Positions 34,501-43,618 of a stretch of DNA of 64,000 nucleotides are shown piece after piece. This DNA comes from Henricia sp. BOLD:AAB3569 (lineage: Eukaryota > Echinodermata > Asteroidea > Spinulosida > Echinasteridae): NCBI GenBank assembly GCA_037783545.1, contig JBBELK010000992.1:372001-436000 (forward strand), given 5' to 3'. Made by a program: the position numbers and the translations under genes. Each line of letters opens with the position of its first letter. The stretch's first letter is position 1. The notes under the pieces are model-generated. The model was not told the DNA's origin. It made no database searches and saw only the letters and a list, made by a program, of their open reading frames with translations.

Positions 34501-34840
34501 TGACACATGGTGTGGAGCGTGGGTCTACCTTCGATCCTGCAATGTCATTCCCAAGGAGGAACGTAACCCCTTTAATGGGTAGACTAGGGACTATGCCAAC
34601 ATCCACTAGTCCAGTCTGAAAATCAGACTCAAAGTAGACCTCATAAAGGGGGACAGTGTAAAAATCACTGCCAACTCCCCTAATTAAAACACTGGTGTGA
34701 ATTGGACGGTCATTAATTGAGGGAATGACACTACTCAACATCAAAGATTGTGCCGCCCCAGTATCCCTTAAAACTTGAACCGAAACCTCAAACCCCCAGC
34801 CCGAGGCCATCCCAGCCCAACCTGAAGCATTCCAGCCCAA
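31535..34840 (-). CDS. pol: Gmr1-like gypsy pol: PR-IN-RT-RNase H, truncated
   Basis: An uninterrupted frame of 1,101 codons. Residues 1-19 come from minisatellite DNA (GWNASGWAGMASGWGFEV). Then: protease VLRDTGAAQSLML (DTGA 26-29); integrase zinc finger H279, H286, C316, C319; integrase core D350, D409, E445 (35 residues between the last two); GPY-type module (SGPYQIEKK, about 584); RT with FCIDYRKVNS, KYDLLKGYWQVPL (D807), MPFGMKNAPDTF and YIYDVVIYSS; RNase H with NIDASDVGVGAVL and VHTDHNPLTF. Integrase lies before RT, the opposite of ordinary gypsy elements and the hallmark of Gmr1-like elements. The first Asp of YIDD is replaced by Tyr at residue 869. Gag, the start of the protease and most of RNase H are missing: the true pol fragment is 31544-34782, cut sharply at both ends by repeat A. 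Confidence 0.95.
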   Translation of the reverse strand: MGWNASGWAGMASGWGFEVSVQVLRDTGAAQSLMLSSVIPSINDRPIHTSVLIRGVGSDFYTVPLYEVYFESDFQTGLVDVGIVPSLPIKGVTFLLGNDIAGSKVDPRSTPCVKLTTTPSLNPDTERISEDFPGIFPACVTTRSMARDNGKEVKVLENRANNECIDLADTFWTKLVNSKSLTPDCSLEKDNFGDSKPIVLDRSKLIAEQEADQELSRLSVSALSESEAKAVPVCYFKSETGVLMRKWRHPEIPADEEWGIINQIVVPLSYRKEIMRVAHEQPMSGHLGVRKTRDRIMRHFFWPKLYKDVSEFCKTCHTCQIAGKPNQKIQNAPLIPIPARGQPFDKVIIDCVGPLPKTRSGHQYLLTIIDVVTRYPEAIPLRKITATAISEALVKFFTKMGLPKEIQHDQGSNFTSSVFRQVLKSLGITQSVSSAYHPQSQGLLERYHQTLKSMMTKYCYERQNDWDKGIDFLLFATREVPSEATGFSPFELVFGHEVRGPLKLMKEKLLEPQSETRINLLDFVSDLNERMHTAQTIAKANLAQSQTRMKTRFDKESVERDFEPGDLVLVLLPVQGDCLHAKFSGPYQIEKKLNSVNYVVNTPDRRKGKRVCHINMLKKYHERQKGSVALALVQNVDNDTTMHMESDDGESGLLEVSAIMTKNSEILSNLELKLQHLGHDERLKMTEVIQSFPDVFSDKPGRTSLLFHDVDVGEASPVKQHPYRLNPVKLKAINEEIQYMLDNDIVSPSQSAWSSPVLLVPKEDGSKRFCIDYRKVNSVTKTDCFTIPRLDDCIDRIGHASFVSKYDLLKGYWQVPLTERAKEISAFATPNGLYSCNVMPFGMKNAPDTFTRLISKVTAGMHGCVVYIYDVVIYSSTWQEHVEITKTLFSQLSTANLTVNLKKSDVGKASVTYLGHEVGNGKILPKAAKVLAINEYPTPTSEKELMRFLGMAGFFRKFCPNFATVANPLTCLLAKSVQFVWSPQCQLALEQLKKVMTSEPVLTIADFEKPFVMNIDASDVGVGAVLLQADGQGYYHPVSYFSRKINKHQKNYSTIEKDMLALVLAIEHFEIYVTGPFPLTVHTDHNPLTFINKFKNKSNRK

Positions 34841-37011
34841 CCTGAAGCCATCCCAGCCTTAGGTTGGGCCGGATGGCTTGAGGCTGGGCTTGGATGGCTT
34901 CGGGCTGAACTGGGATGGCCAAGTTTGTTAGGTTTGTATCCTGATTAAAACTGCATGGGATGACCAGACCTTTTGAATCCCATGTCTCAAAAACAGCCGT
35001 AGGTTGTCATGGAGGCAAATCTGGCCGAGTGGCCCACCCTGCCTTAGCGGCTCATATGGTGGCTGGTGCAGCCAGTCTTGCCACAGTATCATGTTATAAA
35101 CATTACTGAACAATAAAATTAGCTTCATCTGACATCAGCAGTTATATTAGATAATTTATTGTCTCCACCCTTTCCATGCCTGTAAGTTTTTGTTTAATGT
35201 TGGGATAATTTTGGTGCTGTGTAGAACTCACCATTCTGAGGGATAACTTGTATCTCTACGACAATTGTTGACGGAACAATGGATATTTGAATTTCCCCTA
35301 ACCCTAAAATGGCCGTCAAAAGTCTTGGGCTTGAGGGTTCATGTAACATCCAAAACCAAGGAGTGAGTCCCAGTTAATCTCATGTTAACATGTCTTAAAA
35401 TAAAGTACAGATGAAAAAAAAGTAGTTTCGTCAATTCTAGGGGGTGGGGGGAGGGGTGCACGGTGGGCCCCTCTGGCCCATGGACTATTAATTATACGTG
35501 GTATGAACTCCTGTACATGTATTAATATCTTTTGTATAAACAACCCTTTAGGCTCTTCGGACATTGAGAAAATTGTATTAACATAATTATGCGAATGCAT
35601 ATTGGGATTAAACATGTTTGAAAGAATAATAATAATTAAAGTAACAGAAAGCCTAGTGCAATTATTGCAACGGGGAATATTTGCAAAGAATTACAGTGAA
35701 GTATATCTAGAATAAGATCATGCGTATTGAAATCAAATTGCTTATTGATTGAAGGAATTATTATCAAAGTACACAAATAACAAGTGAGTGGTTAAGGGCG
35801 ATTACTTAATTGCAACATGTTGATGTAACTGCAAATGAAGCTTAGTGAACTAATCTAGACTTTATACGGCGTTAAAAGGAATTGTAGCTCTGCTTTAAAA
35901 AACAACAAGCTTTAGGGAACTTAAGATTTGTGGAAATTACGGACAAACGAAAACGTTTATTTGGATTAGGCCTAATTAGGCCAATATTTGTTGATAATTA
36001 TCAAAATACAAAGGAATAAGAGCAATAAATGAATCATTTGTTATGCATAAAGAAGTTACAATTTAAAGTGGACCTTAATGATAGAGTACCGTACCATACA
36101 AACAAGCTGTAGCCCTCCAGGCTCCTCGGATTATCTCTCCGGCTTCAATTCATTATACTGACCAACTAGCAATGTTCTTAAAATTTAAAGAACTCTGGAT
36201 GCCGCAATGGGGCGACACTTTGGGAAGTCTCCTCCCGGGGACCACCGAAATTTCGGCAAGAATCACTCAAAATGACACCTTATATTTTTACCCAAAGCTT
36301 CCAGAGATGCTTCCAGACCTAAGAGAGACAGTTCTAGACCTAATAAAAATGGTTCTCGATTATAAAAAAATGGTTTTTGACCTAACAAAATTGTTTAAAA
36401 AACAAACAAATATTAGGGCGACACCAAAATGTCGCCCTATTGAGCGTGTCGCCCTAATATAGCTTTTTTACACACAAAATGTCGCCCTATCCTAGCATTC
36501 ACAGTTTTTTAACCAATAATTATTATAATTGTTTAAACAACGCTGAATGCCGCAATAGGGCGACATTTCGGGAAGACTCTCCCCGGGGACCACCGAAATT
36601 TCGGCAAGAGTTACTCAAAATGACACCTTATTTTTGTACCCAAAGCTTCTGGAGATGCTTCCAGACCGAAGAGAAACAGCTCCAGTCCCAATAAAAATGG
36701 TTGTCGACCTAAAAAAAAATGTTTTTTGACCTAAAAAAATGATTTTTAAACTCAAAAATATTATGTCGCCCTATTGAGCAGGTCGCCCTAATATAGCTTT
36801 TTTACAGACGATTTGTCGCCCTCTTCTAGCATTGATAGTCATTTTTTTTGGTGTAAACATACATACATATTCCTCTGTACTTGTTTACCGAATTTCCCAG
36901 GAAAACAGCAATATAAGACTTACAGAGCATACAGTCACTGCATGGAAGTTCCTCTGAAAGAAATGAAAGATAGGATATGAATTATAAGTCGTAATATTAA
37001 TTTTATTTCCT
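34783..37011. repeat. long direct repeat A, copy 2 (2.23 kb)
   Basis: Second copy of the segment at 29075-31543, same orientation, lacking the 240-bp block. It starts directly at the end of the pol fragment and ends at TTATTTCCT, after which the sequence continues as an inverted partial copy of the TTAA MITE. High identity with copy 1 indicates a recent duplication or ongoing homogenisation. Confidence 0.9.
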
Positions 37012-37190
37012 AATTCGCCCCGCTCAAACGGCAATAAAATATTTTCTATTTTGTGTCCCCCCTTCCCATTTCCAACCCTGCGCAACCTGTGGAGAGAAAC
37101 AACAATTTATACACACCGTTTGGGGAGCACCGTACTCCGACGACAAGCAACGCTTAATACGCAGTGCTCCCCACCTCAAGGTCAAAGAAC
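37012..37190 (-). mobile_element. partial inverted copy of the TTAA MITE
   Basis: 37003-37116 is the reverse complement of about 27942-28062 with one 10-bp difference and few substitutions (contains CCTAATTCGCCCCGCTC and AACAACAATTTATACACA). Beyond it the sequence keeps only weak similarity (TACGCAG...CTCC) and has its own hairpin arms (TTGGGGAGCAC / GTGCTCCCCACC). The MITE ends and TTAA are not preserved here. Confidence 0.7.
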
Positions 37191-38229
37191 GGGAACATGA
37201 GTCCGTAGAACCATTTATTTTATTGCTGAATCAATAATCATTGTATCTGAAATTAATTGCAAGTGTTAACTTAAATAATGGTTAAGCAGTTGTGATGTCC
37301 CTTGGACATTATGCATACCGTACGAGGTACCACTAAAACGTTTCCTTGTTGGTGTAAAAATCCTATACTGCAAGTTACAGTAAATTGACAGTATAATACT
37401 TGATCATATTTGTGCGTCGTTATGGACACAAGACACTATCAATACCTCTTCACTCGCCGTTTGAAATATATGTATATTCAAAATAATACATAATACAAGG
37501 GGTAGAAAAAACCATACTTTCTCTGGATCATTCCACGAATGTCAATATATAACAATATTTCAAGTAAACCCATACCTTCACACATTCGCTTTCTGTGAAA
37601 CTATCCCCGCTATATTGAGGATCTATGCTAATCGTTCAAATGCACAGTTTTAATGATAGTATGCAGAATTACAACTTTTAAAGATATCTGCCATGCGAGC
37701 ATATACATGCAAGACAACACCACTGGGTGTCAAGCCGAATTTATATGTGAACATGGAGAATATAGTCCTATATATTATATCTGTCATGCGATCATGTAAT
37801 TTGACTTCGGGCTTGTCGCTCTCTAATACCTGCCATAAGGGCAAAACAGCGTATATACCGTGCGTCTTTGTAACTATCCAGCTCCAACTCAAAATATCTG
37901 TCATCTTGGAGAACCCATACAAATCACTCATGTTGCCGACCATGCGTCTTGGGTTTATAACTTTCAACAGTTTTGTAATTGTAATCCTTTAAGCTATTCG
38001 CGATGATAATTTGAAATCTGAGCCAAATATTTTATCGCAAACAATTTGCATTTATATGCAAGAGCACACAGAATACGACCCTCAAACTTACGCGTATTCC
38101 TGCGACCATGTGAGACAACACCATACGGATCCCTCGCGTAATTTTAACGAATGTCACGCGACCATATCATGCGAATTTATAACTATCAGAAAATACAAAA
38201 GATTCATCTTGTTACCGCCTGCATAGAAT
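37191..38229. other. intergenic; weak satellite-like similarity
   Basis: No gene. From about 37690 on, words such as ACAACACCA, GCGACCATG and CGGAT foreshadow the satellite that follows, suggesting a decayed extension of it. Confidence 0.4.
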
Positions 38230-38680
38230 ACCATTCGGATTTATTAGTGTAATAATTTAAAACATCCATCTTGCGACCATGCGGATATGTAAGTATATGA
38301 TTTCAAAACATTAAACTTGTAACCACCTGATATAACACCACGCGGATTTATAACTATCGGAATTCAATACATACATCTCGTAACCGCCTGATAGAACACC
38401 ACGCGGATTTATAACTATCAGAATTCAAAACATTCATCTTGCAACTAGTAATAGAATACCATGCGGATTTGTAAGTGTAAGAAATTCGAAACATTCATCT
38501 TGTACCATTTGATAGAACACCATGCGGATTTGTAACTATCAGAATTCAAATCATTCATCTTGTAATCACCTGGTAGAATTCGAACACCATGTGGATTTTA
38601 AGTGCACGAATTCAAAACATTCATCTTTTAACCACCTGACAGAACATCATGCGGATGTTAACTATCAGAACTGACGTTAT
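38230..38680. repeat. degenerate satellite, unit about 61 bp
   Basis: About seven units with the shared core CACCATGCGGATTTATAACTATCAGAATTC...CATCTTGTAACCACCTGATAGAA spread over the unit; the GCGGATT word occurs at 38342, 38403, 38463 and 38524, a period of 60-61 bp. Divergence among units is high, so the array is old. Confidence 0.82.
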
Positions 38681-39549
38681 CTGCCATGAGAACATGTGAG
38701 AACATCAAGCGAATCTCATTCAATGTGTATCATGTGAATCGTATGAGGTAACATACGGGTAATTAATCAATTAAAAAAACAATTGTCATGTGAGCGTGTA
38801 AAACTCACGTTTGTTACGTGAAAGTGACACTGTGAAAAAAGCATATCAAGAATCATTATTTTAATCTGGATAGGTCTATCACGTGAACCCCATGAGATAG
38901 AGGACAAGCAGGTTTGTAATCAATTTCAACATTCTGCCATGTGAAAATTGTGAGAAAAACGCAATCTCATTGAACAATGTTGAAGCATATCATGTATATT
39001 ACAATACATGTTCTATATCCAAAATTCAAAGTATCAATGCATGTTACATAAATCGTATATTAGAACATGTGCCTTGCGTATACATGTGAAGAAAAACATA
39101 CATATAACACCTACTCATTCATTGCTTGTCAAGTGAACCAAATGATCGAGGGCAACAATAATATTTGTTTCAATATAAATTATAATGTGCTTGAAATCCA
39201 ATCATGCCAACCGTATCTTAAAGAGTCGCTTTCACCCGCTTTCCAATGGAGACAAAAAAATGCAAGTAAACCATTGTCATACCTTTTTAATTTACCTTCA
39301 ATGTTTTAGCAGAACTGCGTGCGTAACTGGACTACTGGGCGCCGCCATCTTGTTTGAAGCCGGAGTTGATTGCTCAGCGTTTATGTATTCCCTACTCACT
39401 GGGCCATACGCCAAACAAATATCACTACAACCGGCTTCGTTTTTGCGTTATACATAGAAAACGTTAAAAGACTAAATCCGCTCAAAATTAGTGGCATAGT
39501 AACCAGTATCATGATTTTTTGAAACCTCAACGGAAGAACCTCGTGGGTT
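38681..39549. other. intergenic, decayed repeats
   Basis: AT-rich DNA with scattered CATGTGA words, no gene. A GC-richer stretch at 39330-39390 (GGGCGCCGCCATCTTG) has no recognised reading frame. Confidence 0.4.
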
Positions 39550-40682
39550 TGCTTCATATCAAGGACAAAGCAATTCCAACCTTTTTGGGGGCGTGGTCTA
39601 GGTTTAAAAGTGGGTCCGCAAAGAAAAATGGCAAAATGAGCCCCCTCTTCTGAGGGGTGGTTCCCCGATAGGTCACTACCCAAGCAATTGAAACTTACAT
39701 ATCTTAAAATACTGTAACCAATCTATCTTTAGTATAAAATTTGGTTTGGTATCTTTTTTCCTTCATGGTTTTTTGAATTTTTGTAAAAAGGTCAATATTT
39801 TGCTCAATAACGCTAGTTTTAATTGCATTATACATAGTATACAACATGTTACTAAAGGAGAGCAGTCTAATATGTCATATTTAATACCTGGTCAATTCTA
39901 CAGGTTGTCAGTTCGAATGCAGGTGATGGCAATGTGAGTGTGCCCTTGGGCAAGACACTTTGTTATGGACTATCTGGTTTCACCGGGAGCAAATGGATAC
40001 CTACATGTACATGTATGAGAGTGAAAGTGTTCTGTGTTTGATTGGGCGCTCTTATCATGAGTGTCCAACAGGGCTGTATGCTCTCCAGTGAGCCTAGTGA
40101 CCAGGGGTAATAATGTGGGCACCTTGCTTATAGTAGATTTGTGTGCATACTATAATATGTTATTGGGACACGACAACTGAGTGGTGGGGTGCACTCTGTA
40201 TGCGGAATGAACTCTGTATGCCTTCAAAAGTGGGCACGTGCACCCACAATAGACCGTGTAAGTTGACCTCGAGAACGAGCGGGACTCTGCGAGACTCGTT
40301 GACTTCCGGAGACCTTAGATAGGAATTATATCATGCGTTGGGATAGTTTCGTTACCATTCGGGGTCCACTATAAAAATCCTTAAAATCTCATTTATCACC
40401 GAGTGTGCGAAATGTTGATTGAGCAAAAAGTTAATACAATTTTAAATATTTCTGTGTCTGACATAAACTGGTAACCCTACACGTAATATAAAAACCATAT
40501 CGCCATGACACCGCGTCGCTGGTAGTTTGCAACTGGTGCAAAAATGTTGCCGCAGTGTAGTTGCCGCGAATTCAGTGCATTATGGCCGTTTTCAAAAGTA
40601 CTCAATTCGGATTCATACATCAGTCTTTGCGATTTTCGGTGAAAAATCAAAGGAGGTGAAAAATCAAAGGAGATCGTCATTA
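39550..40682 (+). mobile_element. DIRS-like element upstream region, copy A
   Basis: A 1.13-kb non-coding block almost identical to 46279-47414. In both places it leads into the DIRS-like gag/RT element, so it is either the element's 5' region or DNA duplicated with it. It includes a tRNA-SINE-like segment (39895-40160) with CAGTTCGAATGCAGGTGATG (B-box-like) and CCCTTGGGCAAGACACTTTG. Small indels distinguish the copies (an extra 26-30 bp near 47072 in copy C). Confidence 0.75.
39895..40160 (+). mobile_element. SINE-like segment in copy A
   Basis: Contains a B-box-like GTTCGAATGC and the GTGCCCTTGGGCAAGACACTTTG body motif seen in several animal SINE families. The A-box part is missing, so it is a 5'-truncated or degenerate SINE. 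The same segment lies at 46630-46890. Confidence 0.55.
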
Positions 40683-41676
40683 CGTCTTCCGCGGGTTCCT
40701 ACCGCCCAATAACCTTCGATGTCTCGGAGGCTAGCAGCGGTGAGGATGACTCGGGTTCGGACGATCCTCCTGACGAGGCTACATCCGTCCTGGCCCCGCC
40801 GGCGGCCACTATGGACCAAGAGGAGGTGGACACTCTTCCAGCGTGTACCCCTGCTGTGGTGCGTAGGGCGGCCGAGAAGCTCGGCTTGTCCTGTGCGCCC
40901 GAGCAGTAGGCGGAGAAGGGCCAACTCGATCTTGGCTTTCCTCTTCTCCCGCCTCCACGGGTCCAGGCATGCTCCTTGCCCACAGACGTTCGTCCGTAGT
41001 GGCCAGCCATCTCAGCTCCCCGGGCGCTTGGGTTCTGGAGATTGTGTCTCGGGGTTATCGCCTGGAATTCACGGCGGTACCCCCAGCGACTTCTTAACCG
41101 AAACCTACCCCCTTATCCACAGGATGGGGGTCAGAAGGATGTCATCCTTATGACAGAGGTCTCTGCCCTGCTTGCCAAGGGCGCCATCTCTCCGGTCGAC
41201 CCCCTCCCCCCTATCGCGAGGGGTTTTGGTTGACGTTCTTCTTGGCTCCCAAGCAGACCGGGGACTGGCGCCCCATCCTGAACCCCAAGCCCTTAAACCG
41301 TTTCATACGGCCCCGCAAGTTCAGGATGGAGACTTTTGCGTCCATCCTACGCTGCCCGCTTAAGGGAATTAGGTGGGCATCCTCTATCGATTTGAAGGAT
41401 GCCTACCTGCACGTCCCGGTCTCGTCCCTAGACCAGCGCTGGCTCAGATTCGAAATCCTGGGCCAGACGTACGAATGGACGTGCCTTCCCTTCGGGATTT
41501 CCACTTCGCCCAGGGTGTTCACGATGGTTACCAGGGCGGTGGGAGCGTACCTCAGGCTGCAGGGTGTCAACCTTTGCATGTACCTGGACGACTGGTTGAT
41601 CTACGGCGCGTCACCAGTACAAACGATGCACCAGGTTCAGCTAGTCATCAGGGTGGTTCAGGGGTCAGATCCATAA
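40683..41676 (+). pseudogene. DIRS-like gag remnant and RT, copy A
   Basis: The first part keeps the acidic gag piece (SEASSGEDDSGSDDPP in another frame), with the gag N-terminus and central gag deleted. After a frameshift the RT reads LLAKGAISPVD, FFLAPKQTGDWRPILNPKPL, RMETFASILRCPLKG, ASSIDLKDAYLHVPV, LPFGISTSPRVFTM and MYLDDWLIYG. These are the motifs of DIRS-type tyrosine-recombinase retrotransposons. RT stops soon after the catalytic YLDD; RNase H, methyltransferase and recombinase are absent. An extra Ile codon (KGIRW) distinguishes this copy from the other two. Confidence 0.88.
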
Positions 41677-42131
41677 CAAAAATGCCTTCGGCTTAATTTA
41701 TTTCATTTATTGGTTCTAGAATCTAGATGAAAGGGAATCGATTTCGACAGGATATCGATTTCTACAGGTAATCGATTCCTCAAAAAATATCGAAACGCGA
41801 TTCGAAGTGGAATCGATTCTACTCGACTCCGGCGGCGTGGAATCACGCGCCCAAGCCCAGAAAAAATAGTCTGTGCCCGTTATCTCTATGGGCCTTGAAC
41901 AGACGTGAGTATATAGCAGTAGTCGAAAAAAAAATGCGACGGGGAAAAAAATGCGACGAAAAAAAAAATGCGACGAAAACAAAAAATGCGACGAAAACAA
42001 AAAAGGCGACGAAAAGAAAAAAAAGGCGACGAAAAAAAAAAATGCGACGAAAAGAAAAAATGCGACGGGAAAAAAAAAGCTACGGGATAAAAAGGAGACG
42101 CGGATTGATTGGCACATATGGAATTCCATAA
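41677..42131 (+). mobile_element. DIRS-like element 3' region with GCGACG minisatellite, copy A
   Basis: Directly after the truncated RT: ATGCCTTCGGCTTAATTT, several ATCGATT words, then from about 41925 a run of AAAAAATGCGACG-type units of 12-17 bp, ending GGCACATATGGAATTCCATA. The same layout occurs in copies B (42463-42950, inverted) and C (49305-49781). The purine-rich units give lysine-rich spurious frames. Confidence 0.85.
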
Positions 42132-42462
42132 TTACAGCTTATCTCGGCAATTTCTTTTTTTGTCGCCATAATCGCGAACTAATTGTGACCAAAACATGTA
42201 GTGCACCATTAACCATGTTTAAAAGCTGAATATCTGAAATGTTGAAATCCCCTATTATACATGTATCAGCTTAATTTTTCTCTGCAATGTGTATTGCCGA
42301 TTTCTTAAGAAATTAAAACATATTCGTCCAAGACGTAAAATATTTTATACTGGATATTTAGTTCCATTTTACCGTAATTGAATCTGCACAAAATTTCTTT
42401 TATCTAATCTGTTTGTTTGTTCTGCGTACTTAACTCAGTGTGCATGTAGCCTAGCACTGACT
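42132..42462. other. spacer of the large inverted repeat
   Basis: 331 bp of AT-rich unique-looking DNA between the two inverted DIRS-like copies. No gene or repeat recognised. Confidence 0.6.
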
Positions 42463-42943
42463 TATGGAATTCCATATGTGCCAATCAATCCGCGTCTCAT
42501 TTTTATTCCGTCGCGTTTTTTTTCCCGTCGCATTTTTTCTTTTCGTCGCATTTTTTATCTTTTCGTCGCATTTTTTTTCTTTTCGTCGCCTTTTTTTTCT
42601 TTTCGTCGCCTTTTTTTTTTCATCGCCTTTTTTTTTTTTCGTCGCATTTTTGTTTTCGTCGCATTTTTTTTTTCGTCGCATTTTTTTTTCGACTACTGCT
42701 ACTCACGTCTGTTCAAGGCCCATAAAGATAACGGGCACAGACTATTTTTCTGGGCTTGGGCGCGTGATTCCACGCCGCCGGAGTCGAGTAGAATCGATTC
42801 CACTTCGAATCGCGTTTCGATATTTTTTGAGGAATCGATTACCTGTAGAAATCGATTACCTGTCGAAATCGATTTCCTTTCACCTAGATTTTAGAACCAA
42901 TAAATGAAATGAATGAAATAAAATTAAGCCGAAGGCATTTTTG
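42463..42943 (-). mobile_element. DIRS-like element 3' region, copy B
   Basis: Inverted counterpart of 41677-42131: it starts with the palindrome TATGGAATTCCATA, then T-rich CGTCGC units and ATCGATT words up to the end of the RT at 42944. Confidence 0.85.
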
Positions 42944-43618
42944 TTATGGATCTGACCCCTGAACCACCCTGATGACTAGCTGAACCTGGTGCATCGTTTG
43001 TACTGGTGACGCGCCGTAGATCAACCAGTCGTCCAGGTACATGCAAAGGTTGACACCCTGCAGCCTGAGGTACGCTCCCACCGCCCTGGTAACCATCGTG
43101 AACACCCTGGGCGAAGTGGAAATCCCGAAGGGAAGGCACGTCCATTCGTACGTCTGGCCCAGGATTTCGAATCTGAGCCAGCGCTGGTCTAGGGACGAGA
43201 CCGGGACGTGCAGGTAGGCATCCTTCAAATCGATAGAGGATGCCCACCTTCCCTTAAGCGGACAGCGTAGGATGGACGCAAAAGTCTCCATCCTGAACTT
43301 GCGGGGCCGTATGAAACGGTTTAAGGGCTTGGGGTTCAGGATTGGGCGCCAGTCCCCGGTCTGCTTGGGAGCCAAGAAGAACGTCAACCAAAACCCCTCG
43401 CGATAGGGGGGAGGGGGGTCGACCGGAGAGATGGCGCCCTTGGCAAGCAGGACAGAGACCTCTGTCATAAGGATGACATCCTTCTGACCCCCGTCCTGTG
43501 GATAAGGGGGTAGGTTTCGGTTAAGAAGTCGCTTGGGGTACCGCCGTGAATTCCAGGCGATAACCCCGAGACACAATCTCCAGAACCCAAGCGCCCGGGA
43601 GCTGAGATGGCTGGCCAC
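42944..43618 (-). pseudogene. DIRS-like RT, copy B
   Basis: A 224-codon frame with the same RT blocks as copies A and C: LTFFLAPKQTGDWRPILNPK, ASSIDLKDAYLHVPV (first catalytic Asp), LPFGISTSPRVFTM, MYLDDWLIYG (catalytic YLDD), then a stop 21 residues later at the same place as in the other copies. The common truncation point shows that the family itself lacks the rest of pol. The RT core is intact in sequence, but without RNase H and recombinase it cannot act alone. Confidence 0.9.

Noticed and set aside
29075..37011. Direct repeats A1/A2 as LTRs of the Gmr1-like element
   Set aside because: They lack TG...CA ends, begin inside a minisatellite, and the pol between them is cut inside protease and RNase H with no primer-binding site or polypurine tract at the joins.
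27940..37116. The inverted 110-bp segments at 27942-28062 and 37003-37116 as TIRs of one 9-kb transposon
   Set aside because: The left copy is an internal part of a 226-bp MITE with its own TTAA-flanked ends; the right is a partial copy of the same MITE.
38230..38680. CRISPR array
   Set aside because: Units are degenerate throughout, with no unique spacers of constant length, and the DNA is eukaryotic in character.
41895..42229. Lysine/arginine-rich frames (repeated RRKKKCDE-like) and their F/R/S-rich counterparts at 42464-42907 and 49341-49831
   Set aside because: They are translations of the GCGACG purine-rich minisatellite and exist on both strands; no independent evidence of coding.
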